DNA from: Boswellia sacra
Lineage: Eukaryota; Streptophyta; Magnoliopsida; Sapindales; Burseraceae
Assembly (NCBI GenBank): GCA_013180625.2
Contig: SNVD02013213.1
Span: 1-64,000 of the forward strand
DNA length: 64,000 bases
Reading direction: 5' to 3'
This document shows, in pieces, positions 11,023 to 21,798 of the stretch (within the stretch, counting starts at the first letter, position 1; every line of letters starts with the position of its first letter). The position numbers and the translations under genes are program-made. The notes under the pieces were generated by a model that was not told the DNA's origin, did not search any database, and was given only the letters and a program-made list of their open reading frames with translations.

Positions 11023-13884
11023 ATGGGGAATATGAACGTGGAAGAGATGAAAGAGATTGAGGGAGTAAACAATGAGAATGAGAACTTGGAAGTGGAAGAG
11101 ATTAGAGACCAAACAGAGGACATCAAGAGAATTGCTCCATGGACAAAGCATATCACAATTCGAGGACTAATTGCTAGCTTAGCAATTGGGATCATATACA
11201 GTGTCATAGTCATGAAGCTGAACTTGACTACTGGCTTAGTCCCCAATCTCAATGTCTCTGCTGCTCTCCTTGCCTTTGTGTTTATCAGGACATGGACTGA
11301 GTTGCTTCACAGGGCAGGAATTACATCAACTCCGTTCACTCGACAAGAGAATACTGTAATTCAGACTTGTGCAGTTGCTTGTTACAGTATTGCTGTTGGA
11401 GGTGCTGGATTTCTATTTTGATTACAATTGTTATTATTATTGTTATCTAATTAATATTTAAGTTGATGCTGTTTTTGTTGGTTGTGGGATGCAGGCGGTT
11501 TTGGGTCTTATCTGTTGGGTTTGAACAGGAGGACATATGAACAAGCAGGGGTGGATTCGGAGGGAAATAATCCTAACAGTGTCAAGGAACCAGGGATTGG
11601 TTGGATGACTGGTTTCCTCTTTGTTAGCAGCTTTGTTGGGCTTCTGGCCTTGGTGCCTCTTCGAAAGGTATATTTTGTTCCTTCTGTTCGGCTTACTTAG
11701 GCTCAGTTTTCTGCTAGTTAATTGATTAAATTTTGTTGTGCTACAGTACAAGTTTAATGAGTTATTTGGTAGTTCAGGTTCTTAGAAGTGTCATGATATT
11801 CTATTCTCGTTTTTCGACTAATATTTACGTGGTGAAACTTGAAAGTTGAAACAGAACGATCATGTGTTTTTTCCTAGAAGTGTCATGATATTCATATTCT
11901 CGTTTTTCGACTGGTGTTTCCTTGGTGAAACTTGAAACAGAATGATCATGTGTTTTTTGTTGTGGCAGATTATGATAATAGACTACAAGTTGACGTATCC
12001 AAGTGGAACAGCTACTGCAGTTCTTATTAATGGGTTTCATACTCCAAAAGGAGACAAGATAGCAAAGTACAAATCTATCATCCTAAATTCTAGTCTTTCC
12101 ATATCAAACACCAAATAGAGTTGAGACTTGAGTATGAAGCAACTAAAAAATATTTTACTTCTTCTTGCAGGAAGCAAGTTCATGGATTCATGAAATTCTT
12201 TTCTCTTAGTTTCCTGTGGGCTTTCTTTCAGTGGTTCTATTCTGGAGGAGACCAATGTGGATTTTCTCAATTTCCTACCTTTGGATTAAAAGCTTGGAAG
12301 AATTCGTGCGTGATCAACGTTTTCCTTCACATTTATATGCTTGTTTGTGATTAATCCTTTCATCATTGATTAAAGAAATTGAATATCATTTTTGCAGATT
12401 TTACTTTGATTTCAGTATGACATATATTGGTGCGGGAATGATCTGTTCCCATCTTGTGAATTTGTCTTTGCTTCTTGGTGCTGTACTCTCTTGGGGAATG
12501 ATGTGGCCACTCATAGGTGGGCTTAAAGGCGATTGGTTTCCTAAAACCTTACCTGAAAGCAGTATGAAGAGTTTAAATGGTTACAAGGTTTGTCTGTAAT
12601 TCTCCGCTACCAAATTGCTTTAGCACAAACAGTCATGACGTGTAACTGATCATTTCAGAACTAATTGTTGATGAGCTTAGTCTTATAGTTTCTCATTTGG
12701 GCTGCAGGTCTTTGTTTCAATTGCTCTGATCCTAGGAGATGGTCTCTACAATTTTCTCAAGATTCTTTATTTTACTGCCAGAAGCATCCATGCCAAGGCG
12801 AAGAATAACAATCTCAAAACATGTAATTTTGGAAACATTTTATCTTTTTAATTTATGTTCCATTAATTAGAGAGATGCTAAACTAGAGCTGGACCATCAA
12901 GACCGTAGAATCTTTAGGCAGAGTAAATTTTACTAACTATATTCTTCCTTTAATACAGATTCGGATAACCAGAATAAGCCTCTTGATGATCTTCGACGAA
13001 ATGAAATGTTTATTAGAGAGAGCATCCCAATGTGGGTTGCATGTGTAGGGTACACTATCTTCTCCATTATTTCAATCATCGTGATCCCTCTCATGTTCCC
13101 TGAGCTGAAGTGGTACTATGTTGTTGTGGCGTACATTCTTGCACCCTCTCTTAGCTTCTGCAATGCTTATGGTGCTGGTCTTACTGACATGAACATGGCC
13201 TATAACTATGGAAAGGTGGCCTTGTTCGTGCTTGCTGCCTTGTCTGGGAAAGAAAATGGTGTGGTTGCTGGACTTGTGGGTTGTGGTCTGATTAAATCAA
13301 TTGTTTCCATCTCTTCTGATTTGATGCATGATTTCAAGACTGGTCATCTCACTCTTACTTCCCCCAGGTCGATGCTTCTTAGTCAGGCTATTGGGACCGC
13401 CATAGGTTGTGTTGTAGCTCCTCTTACATTCTTTCTGTTTTACAAGGCTTTTGATGTGGGGAACCCAGATGGGGAATACAAGGCACCTTATGCTATTGTC
13501 TACCGAAACATGGCAATTCTAGGCGTCGAAGGCTTCTCTGCCTTGCCCCGGCATTGCTTGCAGCTCTGCTACGGGTTTTTCATTTTTGCCATGGTGGCCA
13601 ATTTGTTGAGAGATATTTCGCCTAAGAAAATTGGAAAATGGATTCCTCTTCCAATGGCTATGGCTGTGCCTTTCCTAGTTGGGGCCTACTTTGCCATTGA
13701 TATGTGTATGGGGAGCTTAATTGTGTTTTGCTGGCATAAGCTAAACAGCAAAAAGGCAAGTCTTATGCTCCCTGCTGTTGCTTCTGGCTTGATCTGTGGA
13801 GATGGACTATGGATTCTCCCTTCATCGATCCTCGCTTTGGCCAAGGTTCATCCGCCAATCTGCATGAAATTCTTGGCAACATAG
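11023..13884 (+). CDS. Yellow Stripe-Like metal-nicotianamine transporter (OPT family)
   Basis: Seven exons join in phase: 11023-11401, 11495-11667, 11969-12066, 12171-12305, 12398-12587, 12708-12822 and 12959-13884, giving 671 aa, the normal YSL length. YSL proteins are polytopic oligopeptide-transporter-family proteins that move Fe(II), Cu, Zn and related metals as nicotianamine complexes across plasma or vacuolar membranes. Family signatures include an acidic N-terminus, [93 protein letters not shown], GDGLYNF, and the C-terminal [19 protein letters not shown]. It looks closest to the YSL1/2/3 type, but I cannot assign an orthologue. All exons are open and the splice sites are canonical. 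Intron 2 contains a 92-bp tandem duplication. Confidence 0.94.
11783..11959 (+). repeat. Tandem duplication inside YSL intron 2
   Basis: Two head-to-tail copies of about 90 bp, 11783-11874 and 11875-11959, each start TAGAAGTGTCATGATATTC, contain TCTCGTTTTTCGACT and end with GATCATGTGTTTTTT. The second copy abuts the exon 3 acceptor at 11968. The copies differ by a few substitutions and small indels. Confidence 0.85.
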
Positions 13885-15303
13885 ACGGAATTTATTAGCG
13901 GTTAGATAAGGACAGGTAGAAGAAGAGAGCAAAAATGTAGTTGGTTACATAAAAGTAGAGCTAGTTTTCAGGTACAATGTAATATGTGGTTGCAAAGTAT
14001 ATATAGTTATAAAAGAAGTATCAATTACCTTTCCAGTAATGTAATTGTACTACATTTTAGCTAATAATAAATAATATAACCGATTTTGCCAATTTCGGTA
14101 CTCGTTGATTGCAAAATTGATTTCATCTTTTAATATACCGCATTTTTATAATTTATACCATGATGTCTTGACAACCAGCATAATTTACAGACCCCAAATC
14201 AATGTGTATCATATTAGTTGCTGTGATCCGATGTTCTTCAAAATTTTCTTCAAGTGTTATAGAGTTCCATTCATAGCGTAATCACCTACAAAGCTAGTCT
14301 GTGGTTCGGAAAATGAGGTAGGATGCTCTTTTAATGCACACTGTGGCGGCTGAACAGGCTACCAAAGTCCACGCACAAGGACCTCCTCGTTAGGAACCAA
14401 ATCAAACTAAGCCCATGAGCTAAACCCCTGACCAATCCATGACCCGATTTTATGATACAGCCTGACTCAGTTGATAGCAAACTCGAGCATCATATGAGTA
14501 AAATGACAGGTGTCTATTGACCGATGACACAATCAAGTCTCATCCCTAATTTAAGGGCAGCGACCGAAAGGACTCTGGCACTCCGCTCTTGCTAACTTAA
14601 CCCAATTAATTAACACTTATATTCCAACATCGTCAATTAATAGTCACAACCCCCGTAGAATGAGACACAATTCAATACATCCACTATAGACACCATCCAA
14701 CAGAAGCTTAGAGAAAAGATTTATTGACCGTGGTTAATTTTTAGCTTGTACACACGCTATACATACTGATTTAAGCATTAAAGTGATCACACCATGACCT
14801 TCATCGACCCACAATAATTAATAATATCAACTTCCGTTATGGTTGCAGCCAAGAGAGGTATATAAAAATTGTTTTCAAGAATTTGGCTACCATATTCTTG
14901 CATAAACACGCAGATATATGGTTGCTGCCAAATGCATACCTTGATCAATCCAGCTTTTGCTTCTCACGATCTAATAGGATCATATTGGTAAGATCGATGG
15001 CCGAAACAAACTAATTTAAATGTGGATTAGTTGATGAATTACCACGGTTAGGTGAAGATTAGGACGGTGTGAAGTATAGTTTACTCCGAATGATGAGATG
15101 TCGAACCATATTTTAATTTGGAGCAGTTGATGAATTATCTGGGATTAGTTGACTACCAGACTGGAAAATATATTCTAATCTTACAAACTATTATGTAGTA
15201 GTTAAATCTGAAATATATAGCATGATCACACATTGATCAATCTCAGTACTACCAGCTTTCTTTGATCCAACAATTTCATAAGCACTACTGCGACGAAGAA
15301 GAA
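13885..15303. other. YSL 3' flank and spacer before the NLR relic
   Basis: The first about 180 bases are probably the YSL 3'UTR; AATAAATAATATAA near 14066 could serve for polyadenylation. The rest shows no gene. Its GC is moderate at 14330-14700, possibly an old repeat remnant, but I found no termini. Confidence 0.4.
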
Positions 15304-18300
15304 ATGGCAGAAGGGATTCTGTTCGACATTGCCGGGAAAGTCTTGGAAGAGTCGGGATCCTTGGCTGTCCGAGAAGTCAAATTGGCTTGGGGTGTTAAAG
15401 ATGAGATTGAAAAACTCAAGGGCACTGTCAACACTATCAAACTTGTACTTCTTGATGCTGAGGAGCAGCACAGCAGAATGAACCGTGAGGTGACAGATTG
15501 GATTCGAAGGCTCAAAGATGCATTTTATGAAGCAGATGATTTGTTGGATGATTTCTCCACTGAACTTCTGCAGCGAGAGGTGATGTCTGGCAACAAAATG
15601 GCAAAAGAGGTAGGCCTTTTCTTTTCCAAGTCTAATCAAATTGCATATAGTCTTAAGATGGCTCATAAAGTTAAGGCTATAAGAGAGAAACTAGAGGAGA
15701 TTAAAAATGATAGACAGTTCCACCTTACTGAGCGTCTCGATGAGAAAAGTGTCGTGAATATAGAAAGGGAAACACACTCTTTTATACGTGCAGAAAAGAT
15801 TGTTGGGAGAGATGATGACAAAATGGAGATTATACAACTTTTGTTGGACTCAAATGATGATCAAAATGTTTCGATCATTCCCATAGTTGGAATTGGAGGG
15901 TTAGGGAAGACCACACTTGCTCAACTTGTATATAATGACAAGAAGATCGTAGACCATTTTCAGTTAAGAATGTGGGTGTATGTCTCATCAGACGACTTTA
16001 ATGTGAAAACGATTGTAGAAAAGATTATAAAGTCTGCAACTCGTATAGAACCTGGAAAACTTGAAATGGACCAATTGCAAGGATGGCTTCACAAAGAAAT
16101 TGATGGAAAAAAGTATCTACTTGTTTTGGATGATGGATGGTGCACGAGGAAGTAAGATACTAATCACTACACGTAGCAAACAAGTTGCTAAGATTTCTAG
16201 TAAGCATCCATCTTATGTCTTAAAAGAATTGGTTGAAGACCAGTGTTGGTCTTTGTTTAAACAAATAGCATTTGAAAATGGGATAGAACCAAAGAATTCA
16301 AGACTAGTAGCAATTGGAAAGGAGATTGTGGCAAAGTTCAGGAGTTCCTCTTGCCATAAGGACAATAGGACGCTTACTTTATGATAACAATACGGAAGAT
16401 GACTGGGTGCGTTTCAAGGAAAGTGAACTATCAAACATAACTCAAGAAGAAAATGGTATATTACCAATACTTAAACTCAGTTATGATCATCTCCCTTCAC
16501 ATTTGAAACAATGTTTTGCCTATTGTGTGTTATTTCCCAAAGACTATGAGATTGAGAAGCAGAAACTAATTCACCTTTGGATGGCACACGGGTTTCTTAA
16601 GTTATCAAACAAGAACCAATGTTCAGAAGAAGTTGGTAATAAAAATTTTATGACTTTACTTTTGAGGTCATTTTTCCAAGATCCTACATATGATGAACGG
16701 GGAAATATAATTACTTGCCAGATGCATGATCTTATGCATGATTTGGCATATTTAGTTGCGGGAACTGAGTGCAGCATGATAACTTCTCGTACAGAAAACA
16801 TTGATGAAAGATGCCGTCATGTATCATTTTTTTGTGGTGATGTGGAGCGATCACTGAAATTTTCAAATATGTTACCCAGAGCAAAAGTTGTAAGAACTTT
16901 GCTTTTGCCAGTTCAATCAACTGTTGCCGACGAGTTGAATGATTGTTATAAAATTTTATCAAGCTATAAGTACTTGCGTACTTTGGATTTTGGAAACTTG
17001 AGACTATTTAAGATTTTGCCGACCTCAGTTTGCAGATTGAAACATTTAAGATATCTCAATCTTTCTTCTAATCAAAATATTGAAGAACTCCCTGCTGGCA
17101 TATAAAGACTGATGAATTTGGAAATATTGAATCTTTCGTATTGTTACAACCTGAAGGAATTGCCCAGGGACATTAGAAAAATGGTGAACCTCCAACATCT
17201 TCTAATTAACAGATGTAGTTCCTTGACTGGAATGCCATGTGGGATTGGGCTGCTGACTAATCTTCAAACTCTACCACTATTCGTAACTGGTGCAACAAGT
17301 AGTAGAGCCAGCAGAAAAAATAGAGAAGGAGCAATAGACGAATTAAATGGGTTGAACAGCTTGAGGGGAAGCCTAAAAATTAAACTGTTACGACGAATGG
17401 AAAATTTTAGGCTTGCTAACCTAGAAGCGAAACAATTTCTCCAAGTTCTAAAAGTGAGATGGGAGGTGGAAAGAAGTGAAGTAGATACCAGTGATGAAGT
17501 TGTCTTAGAAAGCCTGAAACCACACTCAAATATGAAAGAAATTACTTTAAAACATCTCACGGGTGTGAAGATTTTCTAGTTGGCTTTCTATTCTCACAAA
17601 TCTAACTTCAGTCTGTATAGTTCATTGTGAGAGATGCCAAAGTATCCCATCCCTGGATCAACTACCTTTTTTGAAGAGTTTGGATCTCTGTTACTTGTAT
17701 GATCTGAAACATATATCAGACAAAAGAAGTGATAACTCTTCAACACTATTAATAGAATTCTTCCCATCACTTAAGAAGCTCAAACTCTTTGATTGTCCTA
17801 AACTAGAGGGATGGTGGGGGAGAAATGATGATGATGGAGCAACAATAGGAATGAAAGAAATGCCCTCATTTCCTTGCCTTTCCCAGTTACATATTCACTG
17901 TTGTCCCATGCTGACTTCGATGCCATTGTATCCATCTCTTGAAGAACTGCATTTGACAAGTACTAGCTCGAAGCCGCTGCTCCAGCCAATGATGTTGATG
18001 AATAATGTAGAACTATCAACTTCCTCTAGCTTTTCTGCCACTCTCTCAAAATTAGTGTCTATGAGCATGGATGTAATTGATGATTTAGAATCTCTACCAA
18101 AGGAGGGGCTGCAAAACTTCACTTCTCTTGTGGATATGAAGATTTCGTAATGCCGAAGACTTTCTAAACCCTCACAAAGTCTAGGACATCTCACCTTTCT
18201 CCAGAATATGGCTATTCAAAGGTGTGATGAACTTGACTTGCTCAACGATGAAGCTTATGATGAAAAGCATTGTCAGTGCCTTAAGAGCTTCCGTTCATTA

Positions 18301-18576
18301 TCATTTGAAGAGCTTCCGAAGTTGTTGTCTCTTCCAAGGGGGCTTCGATACGTTACCATTCTACAATCTCTCTTCATTTACTCCAATTTGATGGCTCTGC
18401 CAGAGTGGATGTGCAATTTATCTTCACTTTTGAGGCTGTCCAGTCACGCTTGTCCCCAGTTGTCTGGAAGATGTGGAAATAACAAGGGAATTGACTGGCC
18501 GATGATCGCTCACATCCCAAATATTATAATCGATAGGATGTGGATACAAGAGGAGGGCCGCTACTTGAAATCATAG
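15304..18576 (+). pseudogene. CC-NBS-LRR (CNL) disease-resistance pseudogene, RGA type
   Basis: Intact relatives are intracellular immune receptors. The Rx-type coiled coil starts at ATG 15304 and carries an EDVID-like EADDLLDDF. The NB-ARC follows: P-loop GIGGLGKTT (about 15889-15915), RNBS-A, and Walker B YLLVLDD (about 16107-16130). A deletion after Walker B removes roughly 15-20 codons and shifts frame (VLDDGW... to stop at 16153); the sequence resumes as GARGSKILITTRS in another frame. A second small frameshift lies near 16333, before SGVPLAIRTIG. RNBS-D (CFAYCVLFPKDY) and MHD (QMHDLMHDLA) are present. In the LRR region an in-frame TAA (17103-17105) interrupts PAGI|RLMNLEIL, a frameshift follows near 17575 (SWLSILTNLTS continues in another frame), and another TAA lies at 18148-18150. 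At least five lesions make a full-length receptor very unlikely. Truncated products cannot be excluded. Confidence 0.9.
15889..15910 (+). promoter_or_regulatory. P-loop coding stretch of the kind targeted by miR482/2118
   Basis: The 22 nt encode the P-loop core (GIGGLGK). The miR482/2118 superfamily is known to target exactly this NLR position in many eudicots and can trigger phased siRNAs. The match is inferred from position and general sequence character; no microRNA sequence was aligned by program. Confidence 0.3.
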
Positions 18577-19807
18577 AAATGTTCTTCTTTAACAGGTTGA
18601 CACTTTCTTCAGTTTTACTTGTTTCTTGGTTCCTTATGGATAAAGTTCCCTAATTTAGTCTTAGTTATTTCTTACATCTTTTCATTATATTTGCAGAGTC
18701 CTATGAAGAATGAACTTCTGTAATCGTTGCTATTTAGAATTGATCTTTAAACAAATTGGACGATGGCTATCTTAGTAGGATCAACTTCTTGTGCATAAAT
18801 CCTTCATTGGATAGGTTGCTATTGTAATAAATCTTGTGGCACTTCTATACTCTCAAATCCTGGGAAAAATTCTTAAATTCACAGGTGTGTTCCGAAAATT
18901 TTTTCTGATTTCAATCATAGCCCTTTGAGAATTTTGATTAAGCAAATTTCTAATACAATCTTCTTTCTTAACTTCAGTGTTCACCCCTACGCTAAATTTT
19001 TCCATTTTACAACCATGCACCAAAACCAGCAATTAAATATGCAGGTAGTCATCCAAAGTTGTATGTTTCCTCTTTCAGCACATTGTCTGTGATGATCATG
19101 ATTAAAATCATAATTCCTTCCTTTTTCATTTATTTAAAGAGACACATTACCGTTTCACCGAGACTACTTATGTTTGGGATCTTATTGTTGAGATGAGAGC
19201 CAGGTACCCAGTGGTAACTCTGCTTATTCAACAAAAATATTGTTTATAGGCTGATGCCGAGAAGCAAATTTAATTTTGCAAAGTTCATTATCTTTGAGCT
19301 CAGTTTCAGGTAAATGACAGGCAAAACTTTCCAATATTGTTCTCTTGTTTGTCATCAATAACAAGTTGGCACAAGAAATTTCCTGAAGCTCTTCTCTTTG
19401 ATGCAAAAGGTATGTTTGATTCCTGGCCTGACCATGACCTCGCTCCTTTTATGTATCTATACTTTTAAAACCCTTTTAACAGAGACCATAATTTTGCATA
19501 TAATGGACCCTATATTTTCAACTGTTTTGAATTTCTTCTAGGTAGCATACACTGTTGGTGGGTATTCTCATAATTCTGCCGCTATTGGGCATATGATTTT
19601 GAAAATGCAACCATCGCTGCGTAGGCCCTATTGTATGTACCTGCTTCAATTATGTTCTCGAACTCTTTTTTTACAATTATTTTATTTAAATGTAATGAGT
19701 AAATTTCATAGACAGCCAGTATGGTGTTACCAGCATTGCATGTTCTGTTGTTAAGAGTTAAAAATTGTAGTTACGTTGCATCAATTTTCCTGAATGAACA
19801 AGGAGTA
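18577..19807. other. NLR 3' flank, partly duplicated at 27.1-33.9 kb
   Basis: There is no intact gene. The segment 19300-19400 (TTGTTTGTCAT, GAAATTTCCTGAAG, CTTCTCTTTGATGC) and 19630-19660 (TGTACCTGCTTCAATTATGT) match sequences flanking the second copia element at 27240-27297 and 33723-33830. This shows an old duplication. Confidence 0.5.
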
Positions 19808-19888
19808 ATATAAAATCAATTTTCCTGAATGAACAAGGAGTAATGTTTAACATTACTCCTTGTTCATTCAGGAAAATTGATTTTATAT
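19808..19888. repeat. Perfect 81-bp palindrome (40-bp arms)
   Basis: By base-by-base reading, 19808-19847 is the exact reverse complement of 19849-19888, with a single T (19848) at the centre. A partial extra direct copy of the arm (ATCAATTTTCCTGAATGAAC) lies just upstream at 19780-19807. The upstream region of the paralogous F-box copy has only one related arm (44798-44826). RNA from this segment would form a strong hairpin. Confidence 0.9.
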
Positions 19889-19995
19889 ATAATTATATTA
19901 CCTTAGTTTAACATCTAAAATAAGTTCTGAAATTCAGTTTTGTTGTTTCTGTATATGTTTCAATTTGTTTCCGGATTGAATAAAGGGAGAGCACG

Positions 19996-21544
19996 ATGGA
20001 CATGGCCACACTGACCAAGAATTGTGATAGAATAAGCTCCCTGCCTGATTCAATTGTCTACCCTATCTTGTCCGATCTCCCCACAAAACATGTTCTGCAA
20101 GCCAGCGTGTTGTCAAAGAGGTGGAAGATTTATGGGTTTCTCTTCCCTATCTCAACTTTGAAGCATCCGTTGACCTTGATAAATGGCCGGGCTTTACCAA
20201 TTTCGTGTATATGGTTCTGCTCTACCATGACAATTCAAGAATAATCAGCTTTCGTCTCTCGACTTTCCGCTCCTTATTATTCATATGTTGAAGGCAACGA
20301 CTCTCATATCAACACCTGGAGTAGTGTTGCAGCCAGAGCTGTTGTTGAGGTGCTTGATATTTGCAGTCAATTTAATTACGATTGTAATTTACGCTCCTTA
20401 TTTCTTTGCAAATTCATTGGTAATCCTGAAACTGAAATTTGAACTCCAGACCGCATTCCCCAAGTCTTTTAGTTTTCCAAAACTGAAGAGTTTGTATCTT
20501 TGCAATGGCATTTTAGCCAAGAACTTTTGTGATCAAGTGCCCAACATCCCAATCTTGAAACCTTTTTGTTTTTTTTTTTGGATGTTGACAATAAGGAGAT
20601 GATATCAGTCCTTTCCAAGGGTGGCCTTGAAGTTTGCTCACAAACGGCTTCACTACCCAAATCTTGATACGTTTTTGTTCTCTCAAGTTGAGGATATGCA
20701 TTCAAAGATTTCTCCTGTCACGGAGATAGCTTTTATCGGGCTTCCAGACCATATGGCAAGTACAGTTTTCTCTGTTACTAGATTCATTAGAAAGATTCAG
20801 AGAACTGTGGAACATCTATGCCTACCCCACTCAAGTATTTAGGTACCTCTCTCTTGCATACTTTCACTTTAACGCTAAGTTCTGAAATACAATCAAAATT
20901 AAGGTAGTGATTTGAAAAATAATGATGTTAACACGAAATTGAGCACTATTATTAGACAACAAAAAAGACTAGTGTACATTTTTCAAGAGTCTGTAGTTTT
21001 GGTTATTTTTGCAATCGCCCCATAATTAATTAAGTTGATTCACTTGCTGTTAATTCCTTACTCAGCCCTTTAAAATTTTAATTGTCCTGGCAGCTTTTGA
21101 AGTCTAAGAGAAGCATGTTTGATTATCAATATCCAAGCTTTTCTATCTCAAACATTTGGAGCTTTGGCTTGACATTGACGAAGGTGATGTTTAAGTAATG
21201 AGTCATCTGCTGTAATTATCTTCACAAGTTAAATCCATTGTAATAAGATCTCTCGATTTGCGCCCAATCGTCTTTGAACGTGAAAGTGATGATCTCATAT
21301 AATGCTTGGATTTTGCGGAGAAAAGAGCCAAGTTGAGCTACTGAAATCACTAATGGAGAAAGGCAAGCTTATTGACACTGTTGAGCTTGACCTAGTTTTG
21401 TCACGCAAGGCCTTGCCACATCTACAACAGCAACTACGAGTCCAAATTAAGAAAGTTGGACCAAAAGAATATCATGTTTACAAATGTATACCAAAACCAA
21501 GGAAATATATTTTTAGGAGACCAAATATTAATGTCGTTTACTAG
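19996..21544 (+). pseudogene. F-box/LRR protein pseudogene (copy 1)
   Basis: The ATG at 19996 begins an F-box (RISSLPDSIVYPILSDLPTK..LQASVLSKRWK) nearly identical to the intact paralogue at 44988. A one-base loss right after SKRWK (near 20127) shifts frame; copy 2 reads SKRWKDLWFSLP there. Further shifts follow around 20250 and 20570. Exon 1 would end near 20842 (GTACCTCTC donor) and exon 2 starts at 21094. Exon 2 has in-frame stops (for example after DEGDV) but its last part is open and ends at TAG 21542-21544 (CGEKSQVELLKSLM..KKVGPKEYHVYKCIPKP). Intact relatives recruit substrates to SCF ubiquitin ligases. A copia element lies 8 bp past the stop. Confidence 0.88.
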
Positions 21545-21552
21545 TTAGAGCT

Positions 21553-21798
21553 TATAGAAGCTTGCTAGGAAAGAGGAAGCTTGAATAATTTTATTATACA
21601 AAGAGTAATATATACAAATGTGATAATGATAGAAAAGGCAACAAGTAATAACAGGAAAATGTTAAGGAGTAATTACAACAGAGAAATCCTAATTTCAGTT
21701 GTATAAAATAAGCTATTTCCTGAAATAATCAATCAATCAGTATTATGCCTTAATACTTTTTCCTGAAATAATCAATCAATCAATATTATGCCTTAATA
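21553..21798 (-). repeat. Copia 1 3' LTR
   Basis: This 246-bp copy matches 26152-26401. Termini on the + strand are TATAGAAG...CCTTAATA, so the short inverted ends are TAT...ATA rather than the usual TG...CA. Confidence 0.93.
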
